Position numbers and translations under genes: made by a program. Shown here one piece after another: positions 1 to 11,859 of a stretch of 64,000 nucleotides of DNA. This stretch comes from Posidonia oceanica (taxonomy: Eukaryota; Streptophyta; Magnoliopsida; Alismatales; Posidoniaceae): NCBI GenBank assembly GCA_037176725.1, contig JAZBRS010000075.1, positions 79,858,001-79,922,000 of the forward strand. Reading direction: 5' to 3'. The stretch's first letter is position 1; every line of letters starts with the position of its first letter. The notes below the pieces were generated by a model. It was not told the origin of the DNA. It made no database searches and worked only from the letters and a program-made list of their open reading frames with translations.

Positions 1-2339
1 TCAGGAATTTCTTAGTGTAAAACGCATGGATACTTGTGTTTTATATAAAGCGCATATATCTTAGCGTTCAACACCTGGCTGGCTTCTATGGTGTTAGACG
101 CGTATCATTCTGCATTTTATGTCAAACACATGAAATTTAGCATCTTACACCTTGTGCAGCTCCTGGTGGTGACATCTGCCTATATAAGTGTCATCCAACA
201 CCTCTGTCAGTCAATTTTCTTCTTTCCTTCTCCTCTGAGTCGCGAGGGTTGGGTTTTGAGGGGGAATTCAGTGCTGAGATGGTCGGGAGGAGGTGTGCTT
301 GGGTTGCATGGCCTTACATGGAGGTGAGGAGGTGGGTCCCTTCATGCGTGTTGATGGTGGACATGAAGACGGAGCTCCGGCGATCTCTCGCAACCCCAAA
401 TGTCAAGCTTGGCTAGAGATTTTGTCAGAGAAGGTGCTGCAACTTGGAGAGTGAGGTGAAGTTTGGGTTCTTTGGGTTAAAGCTCACTTTCTTCTTCCTC
501 TTCCCTTCACTTTGGGGTGTATGCACTTATTCCTTGAATTTTTAGTGATGCACGAGTTGCAGGGAATCATTGGGGTCCAGTGAGAGCTTGGAGGATGATC
601 AGAAGTTTGGATGGAGCTCGGAGTTGCTTGGGAGCACCTTGCATGTGTTGGGTTCGCCCTTGGTGCAAGGTACACATCTAATTAGAAATGATTTAGGCTG
701 TTTTGAAGTTAGGATTGTGTTGCTTACTGAGGACTACATTTTTTTTTATGTCACATGTTGGTTCCTATATGGAGTGCTTAGGCTGCATGTTTGATTTCAG
801 GAGGAGTTTTAGTGCAATTCCTTCTGTATGCATGTAGGACACAAAACCTGTAGCGTTCTATATAAAACGCTCATGTTCACACGTCTTACACCTGCATGTA
901 GAATTTGCATGTTCTTTTACATAAGGAGTTTAGATTGCTCTCTGAGAATGAATATATGTTGTTTAAAGAAGTATAGGTTCTCTTATTGACATTTTTTGAC
1001 ATTATTATGAGTATGTGAGGATGCATGTCAGATTCTAGGAAGAGTTTCGTTAAAATTGGTATTTTGGGTGTAAGATGCACATGCTGGTGCGTTTTACATT
1101 GAACTCAACATGGGCAGCGTTCTACACCCCAGATTGACTCTTTTGCCCACACCCGTAGCTTGCATGATTAAGTTTTGCGCTCCAAATTTAGTTGCATGCT
1201 AAGGATTATGTGTGGTAGATGCATGAACCAGGACCTTGAGTTCTCCTAGAGTTAGTCTTTTGGTCTTGCATGGAGAATTATAGATGGGATCTTGTAGAAT
1301 TTGATCTCTGATTTGTGATGCATGCTAGGATTTGAGCTCAAGAATTAATGATTTTCAATGCTCTAGGCTTCTAGATGTTTTCAAGCATGGTTTAAGTGAT
1401 TTTGGATCAAGAATTGAGAACTCTGGTGTAAGACGCATAAAATCCTGCGTCTTACACTCCAGAGGTGTTTTTCTGCACTATTGTGAGGTATTGAGCTATT
1501 GGCTTGCTGTATGAGAATATACACATGTTTTCCCTGGGCAACCATGTTGATACTGAGAAGAAGTAACTTTAATGAGAAATTTCCAGTATAATTAACGATG
1601 GATAAGTGGATTCAAGTAGGTTTTGAAGGATTTATGTGCTTGCTGTAATTTAATTGCAGTATGACTATATCTTAGTTTTTCCTTAGCAGTTTCTGTGTGA
1701 TGTCTTGTTGATGAAACTTGTGATGTTTGGTTCATGCCATATGTGTCGGATTTTCGTAATTTTAGGCTTGTTGGATAGATATTTCAAAGATCCTTAATGT
1801 GGTGTATAGAACTAAAAGATTTGGGTTGAGGATTGCTAGTGTGCAGTGCTCTGAGACTTTGAGGAGCACTGTTTGGAGTGTTAGATGCTAGGGACTTCAC
1901 GTCTAACAATGAACGCAAGATTCCTTGCGTCTTACACTTTAATTCCCATTTTGGCCTTTTTACTGATACAAGTGTATTAGCATAGTGTTTATAGGTGATT
2001 TGTGCTTACTCTCTGAGTTTTTTGGGGAGTGTGGCTTTTATAAGCATTCTTGAAGACTTACATTAGCATGGTGTCTTTTGTGGTGGATTCTTGTAAATAG
2101 AATTTTGTGAGTATTTACTTGGGTTTTGATAAAGATTGGAATCAGTGATTCAGGTTTGTTATGTTTAACATAAATTGTGGGTTTGTGATTATATGATAAT
2201 TTCTGTTCAAAAAGAGTTTCTTGAATGTTTTCCGCTGATTTTTCTATTTGTGGAGACCGAGAGGACGAGGTTGAAGTTTATGGACCAATAAGACTAAGGC
2301 TGAGGTCCAGGAGCCAAGAGTACCAGAGGATAGTACTGA
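1..2339. repeat. Old non-coding repeat (base of the retrotransposon nest)
   Basis: No credible protein is encoded here. The stretch carries dispersed inverted repeats built on GTGTAAGACGC / GCGTCTTACAC, near 5-60, 85-150, 848-895, 1066-1110, 1421-1464 and 1905-1940. It is interrupted at 2340-2344 by the target-site duplication of the next element and appears to resume at 11696 and again at 13073, where similar ACGC/GCGT hairpins occur (for example near 13830-13860). It is probably the long LTR or a non-coding part of an old Ty3/gypsy element. The family is not identified. Confidence 0.45.
1421..1464. repeat. Strong hairpin (17-18 bp arms, 8-nt loop)
   Basis: The arms CTCTGGTGTAAGACGCA and TGCGTCTTACACTCCAGAG pair almost perfectly around the loop TAAAATCC, with one small bulge. 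It is the best-preserved of several related inverted repeats in 1-2339. Confidence 0.7.
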
Positions 2340-2344
2340 TGGAC

Positions 2345-3622
2345 TGATGTAAATTTTAATTAACCGCAAGTGTACGGTGTACTATGTAGTACGTATACAA
2401 AATACAAGTCGATCCCACAGAGAATAATGTTTGAAAACAAAGACTTATTATCAACTATTGAAAGGGGGGGTTTAGATTGATGATGATTAAGAACTACAAA
2501 TAGAAGATGTAATCAAACTAATTAAAACAAACCTAAGGCTTTGAATCCATTTATGTAAAATCCAATATGCATGATTAAATTCACTCTTGTCTCTCTTCAT
2601 GATCTAAATAGTTTACTCAATTGTTCTTATCTTAACAAGCATAACCTATATGCAAAGCACCATAGATTATCAAGTCCTAAGATAAAATCACACAAAATAA
2701 ACTAAATCAAATGATATACGATAGATCTGCGATTATATACACAACCCCCAAGTATTCTTTCCTAAGCATAAACTAAAAAGATATTATCAATATTAATCTA
2801 TCAAAGTTTATCGAATAATGAATGATCCATGTCATATACATCCAGTCTACATAATCATAGTATTTAAGTATGAGAAGACAAACAGAAACCAATCACAACA
2901 TATGAACATACATAAACTTCATCTAAGCTCTAGATCTAAGAACTTAGCCACACATGATAATGGAAAACATAAAACTAAAAGAAAGGAAAAGAGAAGAACA
3001 AGACATAATTAATAGAAAGAAAATGAACTTCTATTGATAAAAATATCTTGATTACAGAAACTAAGCTTGAAGAACTCTAAACAATGGAGGAAGAAAACTT
3101 AAGCCTAATGTTGAATGAAGATTAAGAATCCCTTAGGGTTTACACAATGAGTCCCTTTTATAGGTTTACAAGGTTTAGCCATCACATAAACAAATCCGGC
3201 TACAAATGAGGAAACTGAATTTCAATTACAAGATATTTCTAATATATTTCTGTGATTGCCAAAGACGAAGTCAAACAAATCTTCTCTAGGCGCCTGGAAG
3301 GCGCCAGATATGCTTTTGGGCACCTGGGGGGCGCCACCTGTTCCTGAATTTTCTCCAACTTTGTTGCTTCTGTTATCTTATCTTACTCTTCGTGTTCACA
3401 CATGTGGAAAAGATATATTTGATATCTTGCACGAATTTCCATTTCTTTTATCCTTGGATTTGCTTTTCTTTTTGTCTTTTATCATTTTTCCTCATTCTTT
3501 TCCTCTTTTCTTTTCAGGTCCAAAGTTCCTGCATAAATTGCACAAAATACCTCGAGTAATATTATTTATGAACAAAAGAGATAAATATGGGCATAAAATA
3601 TGTAAGAATAATGTGCTAATCA
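2345..3622 (-). repeat. 3' LTR (1,278 bp) of the Athila-like element
   Basis: On the minus strand it begins TGATTAGCAC at 3622 and ends ATTTACATCA at 2345. The outer third (3182-3622) is duplicated at 11251-11690 with high similarity. A TATA-like box (minus strand CCTATAAAAGGG, near 3150-3166) precedes a plausible R/U5 region. The open frame at 3256-3666 is not a gene: its counterpart recurs in the other LTR copy. Confidence 0.85.
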
Positions 3623-4655
3623 AATACCCCCATACCTATCTTTTGCTAGTCCTCGAGCAAAACTAACTCAAACAAAAGAAAGAACAAATAAAGAAAGAAA
3701 ATCCTAACTCATTTCCGCAGGAATCGCGATTGCACTTAGCACATGCAACAAGCCTTTAAACCCCTAGGTTGCCCTAGAGGACGAGTGGTGTCTTGTGAGG
3801 GTTTGCAGCGGATCTACCCACAAAATCCCAGAAGAAAAGGAAAAATAAAATAAAATAAAGAAAGATAAAAAATGTTATTTGCACTATCACTATCCACAAT
3901 ATTTTAACAAGTTAGGAAGCTTCTAAGATACATTGAGTTTTTATTCTCCAGCTCTACCTTAAGTTAAGATTTCTCTCTCCTCCTCATGTCATGGAGACTC
4001 TTTCCTATCTTTCACATCATCCTTCTTTACATTTGACTCACATGTACCTTGTGTTTGTGAAAATAGTCCTTAACAATGATTTTTAAATCCAACCTGAACA
4101 CCTTTTCATCTCATTTGAATAATTTAGAAAACTTTATTCTTACTTTCTTAGGCTTTTTCTTGGCTACCTATTTATCGAGCTTTAGGTCGGTGATTCCTAA
4201 ACCATATGATTTTAGGACACCAAGTGTTGAGACACCTCTAATGACTTAATTACTCAAGTAACTAAGGCCACAAAGACAAGATTTTCTTTTCCATGCTTTT
4301 GTCCTCCAAACACTTTTTTACGTGAATATCCAATACTTCCTGAGGCACGGTTACCCAGTTACTTAGTGATTGTTAGACTTTCAGCAATCTTTTTTTTTCT
4401 TCTCTTTTTCTCTTTTGATGCTCTGGTGTTTCAAGTCTTCCTTTATTCTCTATAGTCAAGGACTAAAGTGTAAGTGCAAGATAAGGTACACATGTGCTTA
4501 TGGATAATTCAGATAATGCTATTTTTTAGATTTTGTCTCCACTCTAGGGTTTGAGAGATTCCATTTTATTAGTTTTACCTTTGAACTCCAACTCAAAGTT
4601 ACTTATCCACCCCTACCTAGCTAAATTATTATGGATAATTCCTAATTTGTTTTTG

Positions 4656-4696
<41 letters not shown>

Positions 4697-5365
4697 GAAA
4701 TGTCACACAAAAAACTCTAAATAAAGAAAATGAAAAAGACGCAAAGAAGACTCCCCCATACCTAAACCATGCATTGTCCTCAATGTATGCAACAATCGAT
4801 ATGATCAATGAAAAACAATTAAAATTAGAACAATGATACCTGATTCGGGATGGAGTGCTTCTACTGCAAAGAAAAGAAAAGTTATGTACATTTTATACAT
4901 ATTCACAATTGAGGTGCATGAAAATCCAATACCTCATCAATCTCTAGGGCACAATCTCAATCTGGCCAAGGAGGCGGTCGGACTTTTGCAATTTCTTTTT
5001 CGACCTGTTCAAGCCACCATTGGACTTCTCTCAATCGGGCTTCATGAATTTCCCACAGTGATAAAATTAGATCGGATAAGCCCATGTAATTTAATTGAAT
5101 ATGGAATGAGGGCTTGAATTCATAATCGACTAGAGCTGAATGATATGGCTTAATACAAAGCTCTAATGTGCCTATAGTAGATGATAATGATGAGGGCTCA
5201 GGCATGATAGGCTTTGGAGGAGGGTTATACCACTTGTTGGACTTATGGGTCCTACATTAGGTTAACTCATTGGCTTCTTCAATAAACATTAATTCATCTT
5301 TGAATATCTCCTCAAAACTTTTGTCAAAGTTGCTTAGATCAAATTCAATTTCATCCTCTATTAAG
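3623..5365 (-). pseudogene. Remnant internal region of the Athila-like element
   Basis: Immediately inside the 3' LTR the minus strand reads GGTATGGGGGTATT, a purine-rich tract suitable as a polypurine tract. Further in are TCGAGGACTAGC and GGTTTAGGTATGGGGG motifs. Two short minus-strand open stretches (5205-4957, and the part of 5511-5257 below about 5365) are acidic or otherwise unrecognisable and probably derive from element coding sequence. The junction with the nested giant LTR lies at about 5366, where similarity to the second copy of that LTR stops. The rest has no gene content. Confidence 0.5.
4664..4693. repeat. (TA)n microsatellite, about 15 units
   Basis: Uninterrupted TA dinucleotides inside the Athila-like remnant. 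Confidence 0.9.
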
Positions 5366-6049
5366 TCCCAATCAGAATTAGGTTTACTATTAGCGGCTAT
5401 GTCCGAGGAGGAGGGCTCAACTCGAAAACACTTAAAACAGGGGAGAAAAGATAAGAAAAGAAGAATATAAGACAATTCAGAGTTGCCACCGTGTCTATTA
5501 TTGGGAGACAAGGAAAATCAGGGAAATGCGTGAGTTAACACGCAAAACCAAGTAAAGAGTGCAATGCAAAGCAATGCGAAAGAAAACAAATGCAAATGAA
5601 TGCAAATGAGATGACTCATGCCTAGGATAAGGGCAATATGGTCATTGCGGGCCAAAAAACCAGGCAAGGACTCCTGTTACGTACGGGGAAGGTGTTAGGC
5701 TCCCTCGACACGCCCGAGAATCGGTCTTTCTAGGCTTACGCTCGCATACGCAGGGAAATGCAGGTTTGAATGCCTAAATGCCAATGAATGCTTGAATGAA
5801 TGCTCATAGGTGTGCTCTAAGTGGTGGGATGCAATGCAGGAAAGTAAACGTGCAGTCTAAGTGCTTAGCAACGCTGTCTGTATTCCGAACCGGGCGAAAC
5901 CTAGCTCGTGAGAACTCTGGGCAGTAAGCATCACTGCCCTATATGTAAATGCAGACAGAAAAGCAAAACGGCGGTAAAATCAAGCAATGCAGGCGACATG
6001 CAAGAGAAAACGACGTAAAACACTAGAAACAATGCGAGAAACGAGAGCA

Positions 6050-6345
6050 GCACACAAAACGGTGCAAGAAAACGAGACTGGCACGCAAAACGGTGCAAGA
6101 AAGCAAAGCGGCATGCAAAACGGTGTAGAAAACAAAGCGGCACGCGAAACGGTGCGAGAAAACAAAGCCAGCAAGTAAAACGGTGCAAGAAAGCAAAGCG
6201 GGCAAACGAAACCGTGCCAAAAACAGAGCGGGCACGCAAAATAGTGCCAGAAAACAAGCGGGCACGCAAAACGGTGCCAAAAACAGAGCGGACACGCGAA
6301 ACGGTGCTAGAAAAAAAGCGGGCACGCAAAACGGTGCCAAAGCAG
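6050..6345. repeat. 30-bp minisatellite, about 10 units, in giant LTR copy 1
   Basis: CGGTGC-type anchors occur at 6060, 6091, 6121, 6150, 6181, 6212, 6242, 6272, 6302 and 6332, spacing 29-31 bp (mostly 30). Because the period is a multiple of three, several frames stay open together, producing a 189-residue and a 128-residue minus-strand open frame of repeated Cys/Phe/Ala/Arg-rich peptide. These are not considered genes. Confidence 0.85.
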
Positions 6346-7079
6346 GCGAAATAAAGCATCGATAAAGCCATGCAGATGCAAATGCAAAGAAAAAGAGCAG
6401 GAGATGCAAAAGGGAGGTAAACAGCGCAAGTGTGAGAAAGAGCGTCGTTTAAAGACCACGCAAAGTATGTGTGAAGACTTACAAAGGGGAAGGGAAACAA
6501 GTGGAAGGATTACCGCTGTTTTGTGACTGTTTTCCACCAAAATGTTCCACGATGTGTCTCGCACACTGCCAAGAGCTCGTGATGTGTTCGGATCATGGAA
6601 AAGGGGAAAGAAAGTCGTGATTAGTGGTGAATCCAAGGGAAACGCAACACAAAACACTGGGAGTATGCGAAAAGAAGAAGCAAAGTTGATAGATAATAGG
6701 AGGAAGTCCTATTCTACATACTCGAGAAGCCAGAAAACAAAAACAATGCATGGAATGCAAATGGTGTGCAAATGAATGCTGTACAGGGGTTCAGGAGGAC
6801 TTACATTGGAAATCTGAAGCCTGATCTAAAAACTGCTTGGTCCATGCTGAAGAGTACTCCACCGGGGTCGTCCAGGTAGCTTGGTTGAGAAGATCCAACG
6901 GCCGGATCTGAAGATATCCCAACTTCAAGGCAGGAGAGCCAAAACAGGAGAGAAGAATGGATCTAGGTGTACAGGAGGTCCTAGGGGTGTGCAAATAGGT
7001 CCTCCCATGTAAATGGGAGCTAAGAATGCTTAAGTGTGTGCAAGGAATGCCAAATGCAAGAATGCATGAATGCAATGCA

Positions 7080-7660
7080 TGCAGAATGCAAGGAAAGACT
7101 TAGGGATATTTTTCAGAAAAAACTGGGATCTACATGCAATTTTGAAAAAGTGGGGATCTAAATGCAAGGACTTTGAAAAGCTGGGGGCTTTTATGCAAAG
7201 TTTTTGAAAAAAGGAGGGTCTAAGTGCAATTTTGCAAAATGCAGGGTTCAGAATGCAATTTTTCAAGGTAAACATGCATCAGGCCAAGTTTTGAAATCAT
7301 ATGGGAGATTGACATGCAATTTTGACATCAACAGGGTCTAAAATGCAATTTTTTCAGCAAAACAGGGGTCTGAGTGGTCTGGGAATGCAAACAGAGGATC
7401 TACATGCAATTTTTAAAACATGCAGGATCTAAAATGCAATTTTATAAGCAAAATATGCATTTAAATGATTTTTATAAGCATGCAGAGGACCTATGTGCAA
7501 TTTTCAAATCATGCAGGGTCAAAAATGCAATTTTATAAGCAAAATATGCATTTAAATGACAGGATGAGGACCTATGTGCAATTTTCAAATCATGCAGGGT
7601 CAAAAATGCAATTTTATAAACAAAATATGTATTTAAATGTATGCTGTGCATGATGAGGGA
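7080..7660. repeat. Degenerate AATGCAATTTT repeat block with an 81-bp tandem duplication
   Basis: ATGCAATTTT recurs many times. Within it one unit starting GAGGACCTATGTGCAA at 7485 is repeated at 7566 (period 81 bp). The reverse-complement counterpart lies at about 19800-20720 in the other giant LTR. Confidence 0.7.
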
Positions 7661-9529
7661 CCTATATACAAAAATCAGATAATATGAGGGAAAATGATGC
7701 AATGCAGTAAGAAAAAATTGAAAATAAAACCTAAGTTAACAGATCAGAGGATTAAATTGCAAATAAGAAAAGCAACAGGGACTAAAAATGCAATTTATCA
7801 AGATAAAATTAAAACATTAAATTAGATTAACTACTGAAGGACTAACATGCAATAATAGAAAGCTAGAGGGCCAGAACTTAAACAAAATACTGAAGAGAAG
7901 CACTGTAGAAGGACTAACATGCAATTAATTGATTTTTTAAGTTTTTCATGCAATTTCATAAGATTTACATACGAAATTAAATGAATGATAAACAGGAGTA
8001 GGACCAGAATGCAAATAAGCGAGGAAGCAAGACAAATATGCAATTTTATAACAAAAAAGCATGATAAGGAGAAAATAAATGCACAGTAATTCAGCAGACG
8101 AGCGGCCACTGTAGCAACTGCTACCAGTGGCCGGGAAAGGCGGAGGAGGGGAGCTGGAGCGGTGCTGAGGCATCGGTGGGCTTCACCGGAGCTGGGGGGA
8201 GATCGGAGGGGCGTCGGCGTCTCGTGACGCGGCCTGGAGTAGACCGGAGAGCTCGACAGAGGACTGTTGGACTTCCGGAGGTCGACCGGGTGATCGACGC
8301 GACGGGAGGACGTTCTGACGGCACCGCGCGTGATCCCGGGGTCCGTGCGGAGCTGGGACAACTGACGGAAGGGAGTTCTGCTGACCGGAGCGGCGAGACG
8401 AGCTCGGAGCTCGCCGGAGAAGACGGGTCAGCGGCGGTGCTGACCCGGCGAGAGAGGAGGGGAAACCCCTATCTGAGGGGTGGAAAAGCAAGAGCAGAGA
8501 AAACCTAAACTAAAGGTATAGAAGAGTACCTGTTTCGCAGTTCGAGGTGCCCCCCAGACGTCCGGTGCTTCAGTGGTCGCCGGCGGAGGTCAGCTGGAGG
8601 TTGCGGACGTCGTCGTCGGCCTGGGAGCGCTGGGAACTGATAAGTGGAGTGCTCCGGAGCTTCTTGGACGCTCGGAGGCAGCTTCTGCAGACCGGAGCGG
8701 AAGTTCACTTCTGTGGGTTCACAGAAGATGGCCGGAAGCGAGGGTGATGATGTACTGCCCTCTGGATCAGTTGGAAGGCTCAGGCGAGCTTCTGGGGATC
8801 TGGTGAAGGTGTATGGGTGGCTGAATTGGATCGTGGTGGACTGGGTTGGAAGTTGGCAGCTGGGTCGATTTTCTGGCAGAGGAAGTCGCAGGTGTTTGTG
8901 GTGGAGCAATCGGGCTGTGAGGGGGGAGAAGGCTGGAGTTCAGGTGGTCTGAGAAGCTGGTGGTTCAGGAAGTAGGACGCTGGAGTTTGGAAGGATTTGA
9001 TGAGCTGTGGAGTAGGGAATTTTTGAGGAAGGTGGTTGGATTGCTGTGTGTGGGTTCAGATGGATAGAAGGTGAAATGCTGGGTGGAATTGGATGTGGAA
9101 CGGGGCACTGAGATGGTGGTTGTTTGGGTGAAATTGGGGGAGGAATGCTGGGTGGTTCGGGTGGAGATGGAAGCTCTGGTTTCAGTGGGATGAAGGAGGA
9201 GGAAAAGCTGAGTGTTTTCAGAGGAAGAAGGAGAAGGTTGGATGCTGAGAACTCTCTGGGTTCTCTCGCTCTCTCTGGACGACAAAAGGCGATGAGGAGG
9301 AGGCGAAGTGCTGGTTTTATGCAACTGGAGGAGACGGAAGGCGCGGTGGATTCAAATTCTCCACCGGCGGGAGCTGCTGCTGGCAGGGAGAAGGACGACC
9401 GGAGGTGATGGCATTAAATGCCCCGGAGATCCGCTGAGATAGGAGAGAGGACGGGCGGCAGACTGGGGCTGAGGTGATGGAGAGGGAAGGTTTGAATTCA
9501 AAGAAGAGGAGGGAGAGAGCTGGCGGGAG

Positions 9530-9780
9530 GGAGGAGGAGGAAGAAGAAGAAGAAGAGGAAGAAGGAGGGAGAAGGGGCTGAGTGCGGGCGTGGGCCGGGT
9601 TGTGCGCAAGGAAAAGAAAAAAGAAAGAAAGAAAAGAATGAAGGAGGGGAGACGGGCCGGTTTGGGCTCAAGAAAGAAAAAAGAAAAGAAAGAAAGAAAA
9701 ATAGAAAGGAAGAAAGAAAGGAGGAAGAGAAAGGAGAGAAATAAATTAGATAAAAATAAAATAAAATAAAATAAAAATAG
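9530..9780. repeat. Purine-rich low-complexity tract
   Basis: GAA, GAAA and TAAAA simple repeats inside giant LTR copy 1; no coding signal. Confidence 0.7.
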
Positions 9781-11250
9781 AAAAGGTTTTTAGAGTGATT
9801 GTGTTTTAAGTTGGGATTCTGATTAAGTTTTTTGATGATTGTTTTTGGTTAGTTAATTAGGTTTGAAGAGATTTTGGTTTTGATTAGGGTTTTTAGAGTT
9901 TTGTTTATTTTGATTTGTTTTTGATTTTGATTAAATGCTTGTTAAGTCTTTTAAGTTGTTTTTTTTTAATTATGTTTTTCTTGTTAAGTATTTGGGATGT
10001 TAATTAGGATTTTTAAAGTTTGTTTTTAAATCAATTAGAGTGAGTTTTAGATTTTTAATTTTGGTCTTTTTTTGCTTAAGTCTTTTTTGATTTGTTTTTT
10101 ATTTTTGTTTGTTGAGTTCTTTTAGTTAATTAATTTTTTTTTTAATTAAGGTCTCTTGTTGAGTTTTTAATTAAGTGTTTTTAAATTCTGATTGTTTGTT
10201 TTCATTATTTAAGTTTTTGAATTGTTCTTTTTAGATTAGGTTTCTCTTTTTCTTAATTAGTTGTCTTGGCATTTTTTAATTGTTTTCTTTTCTTTTTGGG
10301 AATTGTTTTTTATTGTTTTTCAGTTGGGTTTTTATTTTTGTTTGTTTTGGTTACATCTCAGTTTTTTTTTTCTTGATTTTACAGCATTTCGCTTTGGTTT
10401 GTTTTGCATTGTTTAAGTTGCATTCTGGATTTTCCATTTTGGCTAGATTTAGTTAGGTTTAGGTTTTTAATTGTTTGCTTAATGTTTTTAATTATTTATT
10501 TTAGGGTTTTAGTTTGCTTTCCTTCTGTTTTAGAGTTTTAGAGGGTTTTTAAGGATTTTTAGGGATTTAGTAAGAGGAAATTAGAAGGAAGAGGAAAATG
10601 GGGAAATGGAGGAATAAATAGGAAAGAGAGGAGCTGAAAGAAAATAATTTTTGAAAATCAAAGAAAATGGTAAAAATAAGATAAAAATAGGAATGAGATT
10701 GAGAACAGATAGAAGCACAAGGGGGCCCACAGCCAAGTAAGAAAAAGAGAGAGAAGGGGGTGAAAAGAAGGAGGATAATCAGGAGAGAGAGAGGAGAGAG
10801 AAAAGAATAATTCAAGAGAGAGAAAAGGATAATTTGGGTGAAAGGAGGGTTTAGAAGTCTTGAAAAGGGGTGAATTTTGGCGAGTGTGTAGCCTAGGGTC
10901 TCTAGTGTTCGTCCGAGGGTTTTGGTTTATTTTGAGAAAGTTTTGGAAGGGTTTTGAGGTGTAAAAAAAAAGGTAGTTTTACCTAGGTTTTCTAGAATTT
11001 TTGGTAGTGGTTTTGAGTTGGAAATTTCTAAGGGTTTGGGTAGGTTTGCTAAGTTGGGAATGGTGGGTTTTCCTATGGTTTTTGGGTAAGTTTTGGATTA
11101 GGGAAAGGGGTATAAGTTTAGGTCAAGTTTGGGCTTATTTTAAAGGGTAAGATGAAAAGGAATGGTGTGGTTTGACCTAGGTTTGGATCCAGAAGTCACC
11201 AGAGAACTCCAACTGATTCAAGCCTGTCAAAATGGGGTGTCAACAGCTGT

Positions 11251-11690
11251 CACATAAACAAATCCGGCTACAAATGAGGAAACTGAATTTCAATTACAAG
11301 ATATTTCTACGATATTTCTGTGATTGCCAAAGACGGAGTCAAACAAATCTTCTTTAGGTGCCTGGGAGGCGCCAGATGTGCTTTTGGGCGCCTGGGGGGC
11401 GCCACCTGTTCCTGAATTTTCTTCAACTTTGTTGCTTCTGTTATCTTATCTTACTCTTCGTGTTCACACACGTGGAAAAGATATATTTGATATATTACAT
11501 GAATTTCCATTTCTTTTATTCTTGAATTTGCATTTCTTTTTGTCTTTTATCATTTTTCCTCCTTCTTTTCCTCCTTTCTCTTCAGGTCCAAAGTTCCTAC
11601 ACAAATTGCACAAAATACATCGAGTAATATTATTTATGAACAAAAGAGATAAATATGGGCATAAAATATGTAAGAATAATGTGCTAATCA
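11251..11690 (-). repeat. Broken 5' LTR of the Athila-like element
   Basis: Direct repeat of 3182-3622, ending at the same GTGCTAATCA boundary and followed at once by the duplication TGGAC. Only the first roughly 440 bp (element orientation) remain; the rest was separated by the giant LTR insertion and then lost. The open frame at 11324-11743 is the counterpart of the one in the other LTR and crosses the LTR boundary, so it is not a gene. Confidence 0.8.
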
Positions 11691-11859
11691 TGGACCAGAG
11701 ACGATTGATACCTCTGGAGGGTCATGTGCGAGGCCTAGGTTGAGATTCCAAGTTGAGCCGGTAGGGTCAAGGATTAGAGTCTTTGGGTGGCCCGAGCGCA
11801 AAGACATGTGTACTAGTAAGGTCTGGGGCTAGATTTTCATGGGTGGCTTGGGTAGCAAG

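Larger units (their letters stand above)
5366..11246 (-). mobile_element. Giant LTR copy 1 (about 5.9 kb), Tat/Ogre-like Ty3/gypsy
   Basis: On the minus strand it starts TGTTGACACCCC at 11246 and aligns throughout with the plus-strand solo LTR at 16658-22383. Shared blocks include the 30-bp minisatellite, the 'TGCA-rich' repeat block, the CCGAAC/CTAGCTCGTGAGAAC block, and a GTGGCGACTCTG-like stretch near the 3' end. The last dozen bases expected from the other copy are replaced by Athila-like internal sequence. The right flank GCTGT (11247-11251) abuts the interrupted LTR of the host element; the matching left flank is lost. Long LTRs beginning TGTTGACACCCC and ending shortly after a GTGGCGACTC stretch fit Tat/Ogre-type elements; this lineage call is inference. 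Open frames inside it arise from repeats. Confidence 0.75.
2345..11690 (-). mobile_element. Ty3/gypsy LTR retrotransposon relic (Athila-like), hosting a nested giant LTR
   Basis: On the minus strand the 3' LTR is 2345-3622 and the broken 5' LTR is 11251-11690. The outer ends TG...CA are flanked by an identical 5-bp duplication, TGGAC (2340-2344 and 11691-11695), which fixes the boundaries. Internal sequence survives only at 3623-5365; gag, protease, RT and integrase are gone. A motif resembling the plant gypsy signature 'GAGGACAATGC...GGTTTAGG...GGGGGAG' reads on the minus strand near 4785-4750. The LTR end (GTGGGATCGACTTG, CACTTGCGGTTAA) resembles LTRs that precede a tRNA-Asp primer site in Athila-type elements; that lineage call is inference. 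The 5' LTR was split by the element at 5366-11246. Confidence 0.8.

Noticed and set aside
3256..3666. Open frame of 136 residues, repeated at 11324-11743, as a duplicated gene
   Set aside because: Both copies are the same segment of one LTR; the repeat reflects LTR identity, and the frames cross the LTR boundary.
4664..4693. TA repeat as a regulatory element
   Set aside because: An ordinary microsatellite in a dead retrotransposon.
5931..6500. 189-residue minus-strand open frame as a novel repeat protein
   Set aside because: It comes from a 30-bp minisatellite whose period keeps all frames open; it lies in a non-coding LTR and the inverted copy has different frames.
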